A stretch of DNA of 6,352 bases from Thermoproteales archaeon (GTDB lineage Archaea; Thermoproteota; Thermoprotei; Thermoproteales; Thermocladiaceae). The stretch covers positions 1 to 6,352 of the forward strand of contig JAMOMD010000369.1 of NCBI GenBank assembly GCA_027068725.1. The letters run 5' to 3'. A program made the translations under genes and the position numbers. The notes beneath the pieces are model-generated. The model was not told the origin of the DNA, ran no database searches, and saw only the letters and a program-made list of their open reading frames with translations. Below are positions 1 to 5,550 of the stretch, one piece after another (position 1 is the stretch's first letter; each line of letters opens with the position of its first letter).

Positions 1-74
1 TCCCAACAACTTCATTCCTTAACGCAATACCACGGTTATTGCCTGAAGCGAAATCTAGTACTATCTTACCATTA

Positions 75-96
75 TCATTGTACAATTATACAATGA
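75..96. repeat. 8-bp perfect inverted repeat with 6-nt loop
   Basis: The arms TCATTGTA (75-82) and TACAATGA (89-96) are perfect reverse complements separated by CAATTA. The left arm overlaps a second palindrome, TTGTACAA at 78-85. The size fits a dimeric-regulator operator or a small hairpin. It lies just before the possible TTG start of an edge gene on the minus strand, so it could be that gene's operator. Its role is inference only, because such repeats also arise by chance in AT-rich DNA. Confidence 0.4.
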
Positions 97-318
97 CGAA
101 ACATTTCTAACTAATTTAGGGTACTGATAAAGAATTCCTCAACAGACTATAGACTACTTTTGATCTAACTTGCATAGGCGCGATTATGCCTAGGTTTCGT
201 TAATTTTATAACATTTTGCAATATTGTAATGCTGACGTATAATATTAATGAGTTCGAACCTTTAGAAGAGGAACAGAGTTCTTCGCTTTCTATCTTGCCT
301 TGTGCACCCTTGAGGACA

Positions 319-328
319 CATACTTAAC
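319..328 (+). promoter_or_regulatory. TATA-like box of the small RHH-type gene
   Basis: The sequence ATACTTAACC is centred about 26-28 bp before the ATG at 352. That is the normal distance from an archaeal TATA box to the transcription start, so transcription would begin at or beside the start codon, giving a leaderless mRNA. The match to a strong TATA consensus is moderate. Confidence 0.4.
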
Positions 329-351
329 CTAGCACTGACGCGCCTTCTCTC

Positions 352-525
352 ATGAAGCTCTGTCTAGAAATACCAGATAGTGCATATCTGCTACTGCTAG
401 AACTAGCTGAAGCACTCAGGATGGATGTGATAAAGGTAGCTCAACTGCTACTAAAGGACGCGATTGAGCTTGCACATGCAGGACTGAAGGCACTACAGGA
501 GGAGTACATAATACAAGACTCGTAA
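352..525 (+). CDS. Small ribbon-helix-helix (CopG/Arc-like) protein, putative
   Basis: A 57-residue protein beginning MKLCLEIPDS. The order matches a minimal ribbon-helix-helix fold: a short alternating strand (KLCLEIPD, residues 2-9), a first helix (about 10-22, AYLLLLELAEALR), a turn at MDVIK (24-28), and a second helix (about 26-44, VIKVAQLLLKDAIELA) with the hydrophobic spacing seen in this family. A short tail ends in QDS. RHH proteins act as dimers in which the paired strands sit in the DNA major groove; they are often autorepressors or antitoxins. The strand here is poor in basic residues, so DNA binding is not assured. The ATG is the first start after an in-frame TAA and fits the TATA spacing. 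No toxin-like partner is adjacent; the next gene is a methyltransferase 122 bp on. The gene was found by its reading frame and predicted fold, not by recognising a specific homologue. Confidence 0.6.
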   Translation: MKLCLEIPDSAYLLLLELAEALRMDVIKVAQLLLKDAIELAHAGLKALQEEYIIQDS

Positions 526-587
526 GACACTAGCATTCTAACTAAAAATCGCTTTCTATTCTAGTTCAATAGTACTATCATTAGAAT

Positions 588-605
588 TTACTTCTTTTTC
601 CTTTA
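588..605 (+). terminator. Pyrimidine-rich T-run, possible terminator
   Basis: A stretch reading TTACTTCTTTTTCCTTT follows the small RHH-type gene by about 60 bp and precedes the methyltransferase promoter. Archaeal RNA polymerase terminates at T-rich non-template tracts without needing a hairpin. The position between two genes with separate promoters supports this, but such tracts are common in AT-rich DNA. Confidence 0.35.
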
Positions 606-612
606 GACTAAT

Positions 613-620
613 GTTTTAAT
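613..620 (+). promoter_or_regulatory. TATA box of the methyltransferase gene
   Basis: The sequence GTTTTAAT is centred about 31 bp before the ATG at 648. Transcription would begin at about 642-644, leaving a leader of only a few bases. There is no Shine-Dalgarno motif in TTCTGAAAA before the ATG, which fits a near-leaderless message. Confidence 0.45.
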
Positions 621-647
621 GCCCGTGAGCTACTAAGGTTCTGAAAA

Positions 648-1274
648 ATGATAGAATATTACAGGGCTATTGAGAGGGTGTTTTCTGAGAATGTGGAAAG
701 GTACGATGCTTGGTATGTCAAGAATGTTGAGGTTGCTCGTGAGGAAATCAAACTCGTAGAGTCGTTTAATCTTAGGGGGTTTGGAGCTGAGATTGGGTCT
801 GGGACTTGTTTCTTTGCAAGGCTGTTTAGTGATCATATAGTTGGTGTTGACTTATCGTTTGAAATGTGTAAGTTCTGTAAGAATGTTAGAAACGTAGAGT
901 GTGTTCATGCTATTGGTGAGAGGCTTCCAATAAGGTCGGAATCACTGGATTATGTTCTAATTATTGTTACATTATGTTTTATTGATAATCCACGACTAGT
1001 CTTAGAAGAGTGCTATAGAGTTCTTAAGAAAGGTGGTAGAGTTCTCATATGTATTGTTCCTAGAGATTCGAAGTTTGGCAAGCAGTATATTGAGAAGGGA
1101 AAGAAGGGAAACAGGTTCTATGCCTTTGCAAAATTCTACACCGTACATGAAGTACAGCTATTGTGCAGGTCCTGTGGCTTAGCTGTAACATCGATCCGAG
1201 GAGCTCTCTGTGAAGAATCTGACAATATTGAGAAGTGCAACTTCGTGTGTGTACTAGCAGAGAAGGAAAAGTGA
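648..1274 (+). CDS. Class I SAM-dependent methyltransferase (Methyltransf_11 type)
   Basis: A 208-residue cytosolic enzyme expected to move a methyl group from S-adenosylmethionine to an unknown acceptor. The Rossmann-like fold is readable. The N-terminal ERYDAWYVKN (17-26) is typical of the UbiE-like group. Motif I is AEIGSGTCFFARLF (47-60). The second strand VGVDLS (65-70) ends with Asp68, which should bind the ribose. IGERLPIRSESLDYVL (89-104) carries motifs II/III, and the helix and strand LEECYRVLKKGGRVLICIVP (119-138) is the conserved RVLKPGG region. The later part, where acceptor specificity lies, has no diagnostic motif. The length is normal for a stand-alone enzyme. It contains about ten cysteines, many for a methyltransferase. 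The next gene on the same strand starts 110 bp later and seems to have its own promoter. The enzyme class is secure; the acceptor (small molecule, lipid, protein or RNA) is open. Confidence 0.88.
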   Translation: MIEYYRAIERVFSENVERYDAWYVKNVEVAREEIKLVESFNLRGFGAEIGSGTCFFARLFSDHIVGVDLSFEMCKFCKNVRNVECVHAIGERLPIRSESLDYVLIIVTLCFIDNPRLVLEECYRVLKKGGRVLICIVPRDSKFGKQYIEKGKKGNRFYAFAKFYTVHEVQLLCRSCGLAVTSIRGALCEESDNIEKCNFVCVLAEKEK

Positions 1275-1353
1275 TAAACCGTCGGACATGGGTTCTATCA
1301 TCACTATTTTAGAGGTTCAGCTCCGTCCCCTTGTCGTCATCCTTTTTACAAGT

Positions 1354-1363
1354 CTTCTTAATT
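1354..1363 (+). promoter_or_regulatory. TATA-like box deciding the start at 1385
   Basis: The sequence CTTCTTAATT is centred about 26 bp before the ATG at 1385, giving a leaderless transcript from that ATG. A second candidate, CTTTTTACA at 1341-1349, would start near 1371 with a leader of about 14 bases. Both lie after the upstream TTG at 1331, so they argue against that TTG as the start. Confidence 0.35.
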
Positions 1364-1384
1364 GCCTATAGTGCTGAGCTGTTA

Positions 1385-1966
1385 ATGTTTTTCGGAGTTT
1401 CAGAACCTACAGACGATGCCTCGTGGAACTATTACCTACTTTACAATTTATCATTTGTTAAACATTGCATAATTGGCGTATTCTATATCCATAAGCTGAG
1501 ATACTACGGTCCTGTGCTAGACCTTGATCAACGCGATTTAGAACAAATTGATAAGAGTATACTGTTTCCAATAAAAGATGAACATATTCTAAACGGTCTG
1601 CTGATAATATGTAAGAGGTGTGGATGGTGCTGTGCAGAAGAAGCCGGAAGTTTTCTTTTTGAACATGAGCTTGAGCAAGTTGAAAATTTTATTGGAAAAA
1701 GAATTAAGAATACGCTTAAGACGCAGAAAGTTAAGTTGTACAATGGGAAAACTGTTAGAATTTATCTGCTAGAGAAGGGAAAGCAGAAGACATGCATGTT
1801 CTATGATCAGGAGAAGAGAGCCTGTACAATACATCCTGTTAAGCCTATAATATGCGTAGTAACGTACTGCGCAAGATTTGCAATTGATAGATTAGGAAGA
1901 CAGTACATTAGAGTAGGTGCTAGAAGACCTGATGGAGCTATAGTATTCATACGAACTTTAGAGTAA
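1385..1966 (+). CDS. CxxCxxCC (YkgJ-type) zinc/iron-binding protein, small form
   Basis: A 193-residue protein with the eight-cysteine signature of the CxxCxxCC family (PF03692, putative zinc- or iron-chelating domain). Numbered from the ATG at 1385, Cys76, Cys79, Cys82 and Cys83 form CKRCGWCC. Cys137 and Cys147 follow in TCMFYDQEKRACTIH, and Cys157 and Cys162 in KPIICVVTYC. The last block departs from the usual RPxxCRxYP: the Pro is kept but Arg and Tyr-Pro are missing. The first 70 residues match no domain I recognise. A TTG at 1331 would add 18 residues; I prefer the ATG because the TATA-like box lies between them. No membrane segment is clear, so it is probably cytosolic. The last 160 bases overlap the 3' end of the converging radical SAM gene, and a larger protein with the same domain lies beyond that gene. 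Members are thought to bind a metal or Fe-S cluster, and some relatives are protein methylases; the role here is unknown. Confidence 0.8.
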   Translation: MFFGVSEPTDDASWNYYLLYNLSFVKHCIIGVFYIHKLRYYGPVLDLDQRDLEQIDKSILFPIKDEHILNGLLIICKRCGWCCAEEAGSFLFEHELEQVENFIGKRIKNTLKTQKVKLYNGKTVRIYLLEKGKQKTCMFYDQEKRACTIHPVKPIICVVTYCARFAIDRLGRQYIRVGARRPDGAIVFIRTLE

Positions 1967-3147
1967 CATGTCTCGAGTGTAAGTGCAGTAAATCTGAACC
2001 ATGCTACTACAAAGAACAATGTTCTAAGAAGTTCACTTACAATAAACATGAGACTCATATTTCGAGAATTACCGTACTCAAACATATTCATAACCAAGTT
2101 AAATAGGCTTTCCTCTACTCCTCTGAGTGTTGTAACATATGAGAAACTTACTCCATTCGCTCTAACTTTCTTCATGTATTGTGTCAGTGAGAACGCATTT
2201 GCAAGAACTCTATTTCCTACCTTACTTATGCTACCAGCTCCAATGCCTAAGAAATTTCTGCTCTCTACAATATACTCATCTATTAAATTTCCATCTCTGC
2301 TAAAACACCATACAGTCCTGGGCTTGAAATTTAGCTTTAATAAAAACTCAACAAGTGTTCTATAGGTAATGTAGTCCTGAAGGACTTTTCTCAAGTCTCT
2401 CCAGGGAGGAGCAAGCACTGGGTACAGAGTTACCTGATCGACACCTAGCTCTGCAATAATTTTACAATCTCTTATTATGTCGATAACAGTCTGTCCTGGC
2501 ACTGACCATAGAAGATCAACGTTTACTGTATGAAACTTTTTCAAGGTATTTCTCACGGCTACTAGTGAGTCGACTACTGTATGATTTATCCTACCTATAG
2601 TATTGAGAATTCTAGGACAGAAAGATTGAACACCTATTGATAATCTTGTAACTTTCTTAGACAACTCGCCAATAAAGCAGGTATCCCTTAACGTTGCTGG
2701 ATTAGCTTCAACAGTGACTGTTCTAGGTTTGACAAGCTCATGTATCTTGTCGAGCAGTTCTAGTATGCCTTCCTGATTAACTGTTGGTGTGCCTCCTCCA
2801 ATATACACGTCTACTGACTTTAATTCAAACATTGATACGACATTGTCAAGTTCTTTCTGTAGCATTTTCATGTAGTTTCTATAGTACTCTTCTCTGTATC
2901 TAAATCTGAGAAAGCAGCAGAACTTGCATGGGTTTTTACAGAATGGTACATGTATGTACAAGGTCTTTATCTCGGTATTTTTGTCGATATTATTTTCTCT
3001 GTATGTCTTATTGAAACTTCTCAACAGTCTTTTAAAGAAGCTCAACGACATTAGGAATGCTTGAGCTGTAAGTCCTCTGCTTACTAATGCTGTGAGGATG
3101 TTGTCAGCAACATTTGTACTACGTAATATTTTGCTCATTAGCAACAT
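1807..3147 (-). CDS. Radical SAM protein of the HemN/HemW-like group
   Basis: A 446-residue reading frame whose middle is a clear radical SAM enzyme. The cluster motif is CKNPCKFCC (Cys70, Cys74 and Cys77 in CxxxCxxC, plus Cys78) after the strand TLYIHVPF, as in oxygen-independent coproporphyrinogen oxidase relatives. VYIGGGTPT (115-122) is the SAM-binding GGGTP motif; VEANP (146-150), LSIGVQSF (169-176) and VDLLWSVPGQT (210-220) follow in family order. Such enzymes cleave SAM at a [4Fe-4S] cluster to a radical; HemW acts in heme handling and others modify proteins or cofactors. The segment after residue 360 is poorly conserved, and residues 394-446 lie wholly opposite the small CxxCxxCC gene, so the real C-terminus may differ. 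The N-terminus is also longer than usual: Met4 or Met33 are other possible starts. The gene is divergent from the larger CxxCxxCC gene, 56 bp away. The fold is sure, the substrate unknown. Confidence 0.88.
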   Translation of the reverse strand: MLLMSKILRSTNVADNILTALVSRGLTAQAFLMSLSFFKRLLRSFNKTYRENNIDKNTEIKTLYIHVPFCKNPCKFCCFLRFRYREEYYRNYMKMLQKELDNVVSMFELKSVDVYIGGGTPTVNQEGILELLDKIHELVKPRTVTVEANPATLRDTCFIGELSKKVTRLSIGVQSFCPRILNTIGRINHTVVDSLVAVRNTLKKFHTVNVDLLWSVPGQTVIDIIRDCKIIAELGVDQVTLYPVLAPPWRDLRKVLQDYITYRTLVEFLLKLNFKPRTVWCFSRDGNLIDEYIVESRNFLGIGAGSISKVGNRVLANAFSLTQYMKKVRANGVSFSYVTTLRGVEESLFNLVMNMFEYGNSRNMSLMFIVSELLRTLFFVVAWFRFTALTLETCYSKVRMNTIAPSGLLAPTLMYCLPNLSIANLAQYVTTHIIGLTGCIVQALFS

Positions 3148-3203
3148 TACGCCATGAAGATACCCCCTTATGAGGCTGACTGACCATTAGAGAGACGGTA
3201 GTC
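3148..3203. promoter_or_regulatory. 56-bp divergent intergenic region, probable back-to-back promoters
   Basis: This gap separates the start of the radical SAM gene (minus strand) from the GTG start of the larger CxxCxxCC gene (plus strand). The only TATA-like element is CCTTATGAGG at 3166-3175, nearly palindromic. Its centre is about 24 bp from the minus-strand ATG and about 33 bp from the plus-strand GTG, so it could serve both directions. It is a poor TATA match, and no Shine-Dalgarno sequence is clear on either side. A shared control point would make the two genes co-expressed, which is inference. Confidence 0.3.
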
Positions 3204-4373
3204 GTGAGTAAGGGAGCAAATTTTAGGATAGTACTAACAACAGGAATACACTACTTCCAGTGCAATAACTGTGGCCTATGCTGTGAAGGTCCTGTAGAGC
3301 TTACAACAAGGGATTACGAGAGAATAATGAGGCTTGCTGAGAAGCTTGGAAAAGAGCCGATAATCGAGGTCAAGCAAGGTCCTCATCGTCTCAGGAGAAT
3401 AATGAAACCAATACAGAAGGATGAGCTACTGCAAGAGTGCGCATTCCTGATATATGATGGACCACGCAGATTATGTAGTATATACAGTGACAGACCCTGC
3501 TACTGCAGACTCTACCCAGTGTTTCTAGGTGTAAGCCACGTACTTGGAGAACTCTATGCTGATGTGCTTCACTGCCCTGGTGTTACACATAGAGAGCAGT
3601 CAGGCTATATGAAACTTGATGAGAAAACGATACTAGAAATTGTGAGAGAAATTGTGGAGTTTGATAATGAATTCATAAATATTATCCCAAATATGGATCG
3701 AGGAGTTGTACTATCGCTATATTCGAAGTTTAGAGAACTCTACATAATGTGGCCACTCAAATATCAGCTTGTACAACAGCTTAACAATATATTAATGAGA
3801 GAAGTAGAGCACTGCGAGAACTTTCTACAACTACTCTATGAGATAGCTAGATTTCAGACAAAGTTAAATAATACATTAAGAGAATGTTATGACGTATTCA
3901 AATTAGCTCAAGATGTTGAGAAATACAGAGAGAAGATACATGTTAGGCTTGATGATGTGTGGAAGATGGTGTTTGATTGTCTTAAACAGGCCGAGATGGT
4001 TATCGATAAAGATATTGTTATTCTAGATAACTATTACAAGGAGGTCTATGGTGTTGAGCTTAATGTTAAGGACTTGAGAGAGTTGGAACTTGATAGTGTT
4101 GATATTGAGTTTATTGGAGAAATTTTCAGAAGGTTCTCCTGTAACTTTCAGACTTGTGCTCTTCCATTAGAGTTCATGTATGTTAAGGGATATGCAATAC
4201 TGCTGTTATTGTACTGTCTTTATAGGAATACTTGTGAGGACATTGTTGCGTCATTATACAATTTTGATGCTGTTGGCTTAGCTATCTATACGAGGTATGT
4301 GAATAAGCTACTTAGCACACTTGGACTTGGGTATATTACTATTGGTGTAGGAGCGAGATTTGGCACAGCTTAG
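3204..4373 (+). CDS. CxxCxxCC (YkgJ-type) metal-binding protein with long C-terminal extension
   Basis: A 389-residue protein starting at GTG. Residues 17-130 are a CxxCxxCC domain (PF03692-like): CNNCGLCC (Cys20, 23, 26, 27), Cys79 in the ECAFL block, Cys91 in LCSIY, Cys99 and Cys101 in the well-kept RPCYCRLYP, and Cys124. This is closer to the family consensus than the small paralogue upstream. Residues 135-389 are mostly helical, with charged amphipathic stretches, further cysteines (204, 228, 259, 313, 318, 338, 344) and a hydrophobic segment AILLLLYCLY (331-340); I recognise no domain there. The overall length is near that of flagellin lysine N-methylase (FliB), which from family knowledge also carries an N-terminal cysteine cluster of this kind, so a methylase-like or metal-dependent protein-modification role is possible but unproven. 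The gene ends eight bases before the end of rtcA, with a T-run between them. Confidence 0.82.
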   Translation: MSKGANFRIVLTTGIHYFQCNNCGLCCEGPVELTTRDYERIMRLAEKLGKEPIIEVKQGPHRLRRIMKPIQKDELLQECAFLIYDGPRRLCSIYSDRPCYCRLYPVFLGVSHVLGELYADVLHCPGVTHREQSGYMKLDEKTILEIVREIVEFDNEFINIIPNMDRGVVLSLYSKFRELYIMWPLKYQLVQQLNNILMREVEHCENFLQLLYEIARFQTKLNNTLRECYDVFKLAQDVEKYREKIHVRLDDVWKMVFDCLKQAEMVIDKDIVILDNYYKEVYGVELNVKDLRELELDSVDIEFIGEIFRRFSCNFQTCALPLEFMYVKGYAILLLLYCLYRNTCEDIVASLYNFDAVGLAIYTRYVNKLLSTLGLGYITIGVGARFGTA

Positions 4374-4383
4374 TTTTGTTTTT
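4374..4383 (+). terminator. T-rich terminator between converging genes
   Basis: The run TTTTGTTTTT begins directly after the TAG of the larger CxxCxxCC gene and reaches into the stop codon region of rtcA on the other strand. It matches the hairpin-free oligo-T terminators of archaea for rightward transcription. Nothing equally T-rich is visible for leftward transcription just beyond rtcA. Confidence 0.5.
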
Positions 4384-5458
4384 ATCTTCTAGTGAATCCT
4401 ATTCCCTGAACTTCAATTATTCCAGGTTGGTCTTCTTTTCCATCTACTTTGAATTTTACACCAAGTATTTTCTCTGTTATGTAAATGTTCGTTATTGTGT
4501 GTAGTGTAAGTTTTGCAACTCCTATCTTGGAGTATCCTTCGGCTAATGCTATGTATGGTATGAGCATGTCTGCCATGTGGCGATCAAATGCTTTTCCTGT
4601 ACGGAGATCCTCAACAAGCTTCATTGCAGCTTCCTGTCCAACCTGTTCTGCAGGTTTACCCTTTTCACCAACGGCGTCTGCTCCAATTATCTCTCCCTTA
4701 TCAGATATTGCCCATAGAACTATGCCAGATCCAGGACCTAGGTGTGGGTCTCTGTGAGGGGGGTACGTCTCTATGTCAATATTTATCGGAACGTTAATTC
4801 CCTGCTTTCTCAAGAACTCTGTAGCTGCCTTTGCCTGACGCTCAGCAACATGTGCTGGAAGTTTCACACAATGTGATCGTCCCTTTATCTCCTGCACGTT
4901 TCCAAAGTCAATGCTATTTATTGGTCGGAGCTTGTCCACAGGATCAACTGTTAGACGTACGTGACCACCTCCACGTGGGTAGTGTCCTCTTCTCAGTACC
5001 TGAACCTCAGCTTTCACCCCCATTCTGGACAGTATTGGTAGGAGAACATACCTCACATAGTCTATTGGTGGTGACCAGTGTACATCTGTGCCTCCAGTTA
5101 TCTCTACAGTACATCTGCCAGGTGCAAACACTAGGACAGGTAGTATTGCCTGAATGACGAGTGAGATACTGCCTGCTGTGCCTATGTCGAATCTGAAGTT
5201 TCCACTTCTGAGTTTTCCTGGAATAAATACGAGCTCTTTCGAGCCCTTGTACGCTCCCTCAACCTTTGCATTACACAGTTCTGCAACTGCTCTCACACAG
5301 GTCAGATGCTGTGCCTGAAGTCCAGGGTTGGACCTCTTGGCCCTTATGTTGAATATCCTGACAGGCTTGCCAGTCAGTGCGGACAGTGCTAATGTTGTTC
5401 TCAGGATCTGTCCGCCGCCCTCAAGTACAGAGCCATCTATCTCTATCAGGCTAGTCAT
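4382..5458 (-). CDS. rtcA: RNA 3'-terminal phosphate cyclase
   Basis: This 358-residue enzyme converts an RNA 3'-phosphate into a 2',3'-cyclic phosphate using ATP, through a covalent histidine-AMP intermediate. Family landmarks run in order along the protein. They are IDGSVLEGGGQILRT at the N-terminus (7-21), the RSNPGLQAQH block (42-51), GTAGSISLVIQ (93-103), GGTDVHWSPP (122-131), the signature RGHYPRGGGHV (157-167), HLGPGSG (239-245), and FDRHMADMLIPYIAL (291-305), whose His294 corresponds to the adenylated histidine of E. coli RtcA. The length is usual for archaeal members and no key residue is missing. A TTG four codons upstream (5470) is possible, but the ATG at 5458 lies 26-27 bp from a TATA box, consistent with a leaderless message, and opens the conserved part. 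In bacteria this enzyme belongs to RNA repair operons with the ligase RtcB; no rtcB is in the window. Confidence 0.96.
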   Translation of the reverse strand: MTSLIEIDGSVLEGGGQILRTTLALSALTGKPVRIFNIRAKRSNPGLQAQHLTCVRAVAELCNAKVEGAYKGSKELVFIPGKLRSGNFRFDIGTAGSISLVIQAILPVLVFAPGRCTVEITGGTDVHWSPPIDYVRYVLLPILSRMGVKAEVQVLRRGHYPRGGGHVRLTVDPVDKLRPINSIDFGNVQEIKGRSHCVKLPAHVAERQAKAATEFLRKQGINVPINIDIETYPPHRDPHLGPGSGIVLWAISDKGEIIGADAVGEKGKPAEQVGQEAAMKLVEDLRTGKAFDRHMADMLIPYIALAEGYSKIGVAKLTLHTITNIYITEKILGVKFKVDGKEDQPGIIEVQGIGFTRR

Positions 5459-5480
5459 CAGTAACGGCAAGCCGTGATGA

Positions 5481-5489
5481 ATTATAAAG
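5481..5489 (-). promoter_or_regulatory. TATA box of rtcA
   Basis: On the minus strand this reads CTTTATAAT, a good archaeal TATA box. Its centre is about 26-27 bp before the ATG at 5458, so transcription would start at the A of the ATG. The upstream TTG at 5470 would then lie outside the transcript, which supports the shorter protein. Confidence 0.6.
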
Positions 5490-5517
5490 TTCAGACTAGT
5501 TGCCTGAGACAGATGCG

Positions 5518-5527
5518 TTTTAAAAAT
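5518..5527 (+). promoter_or_regulatory. TATA box of the C/D box sRNA
   Basis: TTTTAAAAAT is the strongest TATA-like element in this gap. Its centre is 26-29 bp before positions 5548-5551, exactly where the sRNA C box begins. It is too far from the stomatin ATG at 5649 to be that gene's main promoter, and it does not serve rtcA, whose own box lies at 5481-5489. Confidence 0.6.
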
Positions 5528-5550
5528 CGTTAGTCAGCGTCACATAATGA

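Larger units (their letters stand above)
1..351. other. AT-rich stretch without a supportable gene
   Basis: No reading frame of useful length with a family signature is visible on either strand. The left edge has a short minus-strand frame open from about position 85 to 1, with a possible TTG start directly after a TAA and a TATA-like TAAATTA at 112-118. It could be the beginning of a gene lying outside the window, but 28 open codons are not evidence enough. Besides the inverted repeat at 75-96, two overlapping 5-bp inverted repeats (GCATA/TATGC and TAGGC/GCCTA) lie at 172-192. No tRNA or rRNA was recognised; the TTCGAAC at about 253 has no pairing stem. The last 30 bases contain the promoter of the next gene. 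Confidence 0.5.

Noticed and set aside
1..85. Minus-strand open frame (including NGKIVLDFASGNNRGIALRN) running to the left edge
   Set aside because: Only 28 codons, a TTG start at best, and no family recognised; the plus strand is also open here. Kept only as a remark.
245..265. TTCGAAC resembling a tRNA T-loop
   Set aside because: The flanking bases do not form a T-stem, and no anticodon or acceptor stem is present on either strand.
1282..1304. Minus-strand GTGATGA with 12 nt to CCGA, like the first half of a C/D box sRNA
   Set aside because: No C' box and no CTGA D box follow, and no TATA box lies upstream at the needed distance.
1288..1371. Plus-strand 27-codon hydrophobic frame starting MGSIITILEV between the methyltransferase and the small CxxCxxCC gene
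   Set aside because: No TATA box at the right distance, no recognisable family, and it overlaps the likely promoter of the next gene; chance is the simpler explanation.
2048..2365. Plus-strand 105-codon frame opposite the radical SAM gene
   Set aside because: Antisense to a conserved part of the enzyme, Ser/Leu/Thr-rich as shadows usually are, and without a promoter.
4485..5157. Plus-strand open frames opposite rtcA
   Set aside because: They lie wholly antisense to a well-conserved gene and show no family features; they are shadows of its codon structure.
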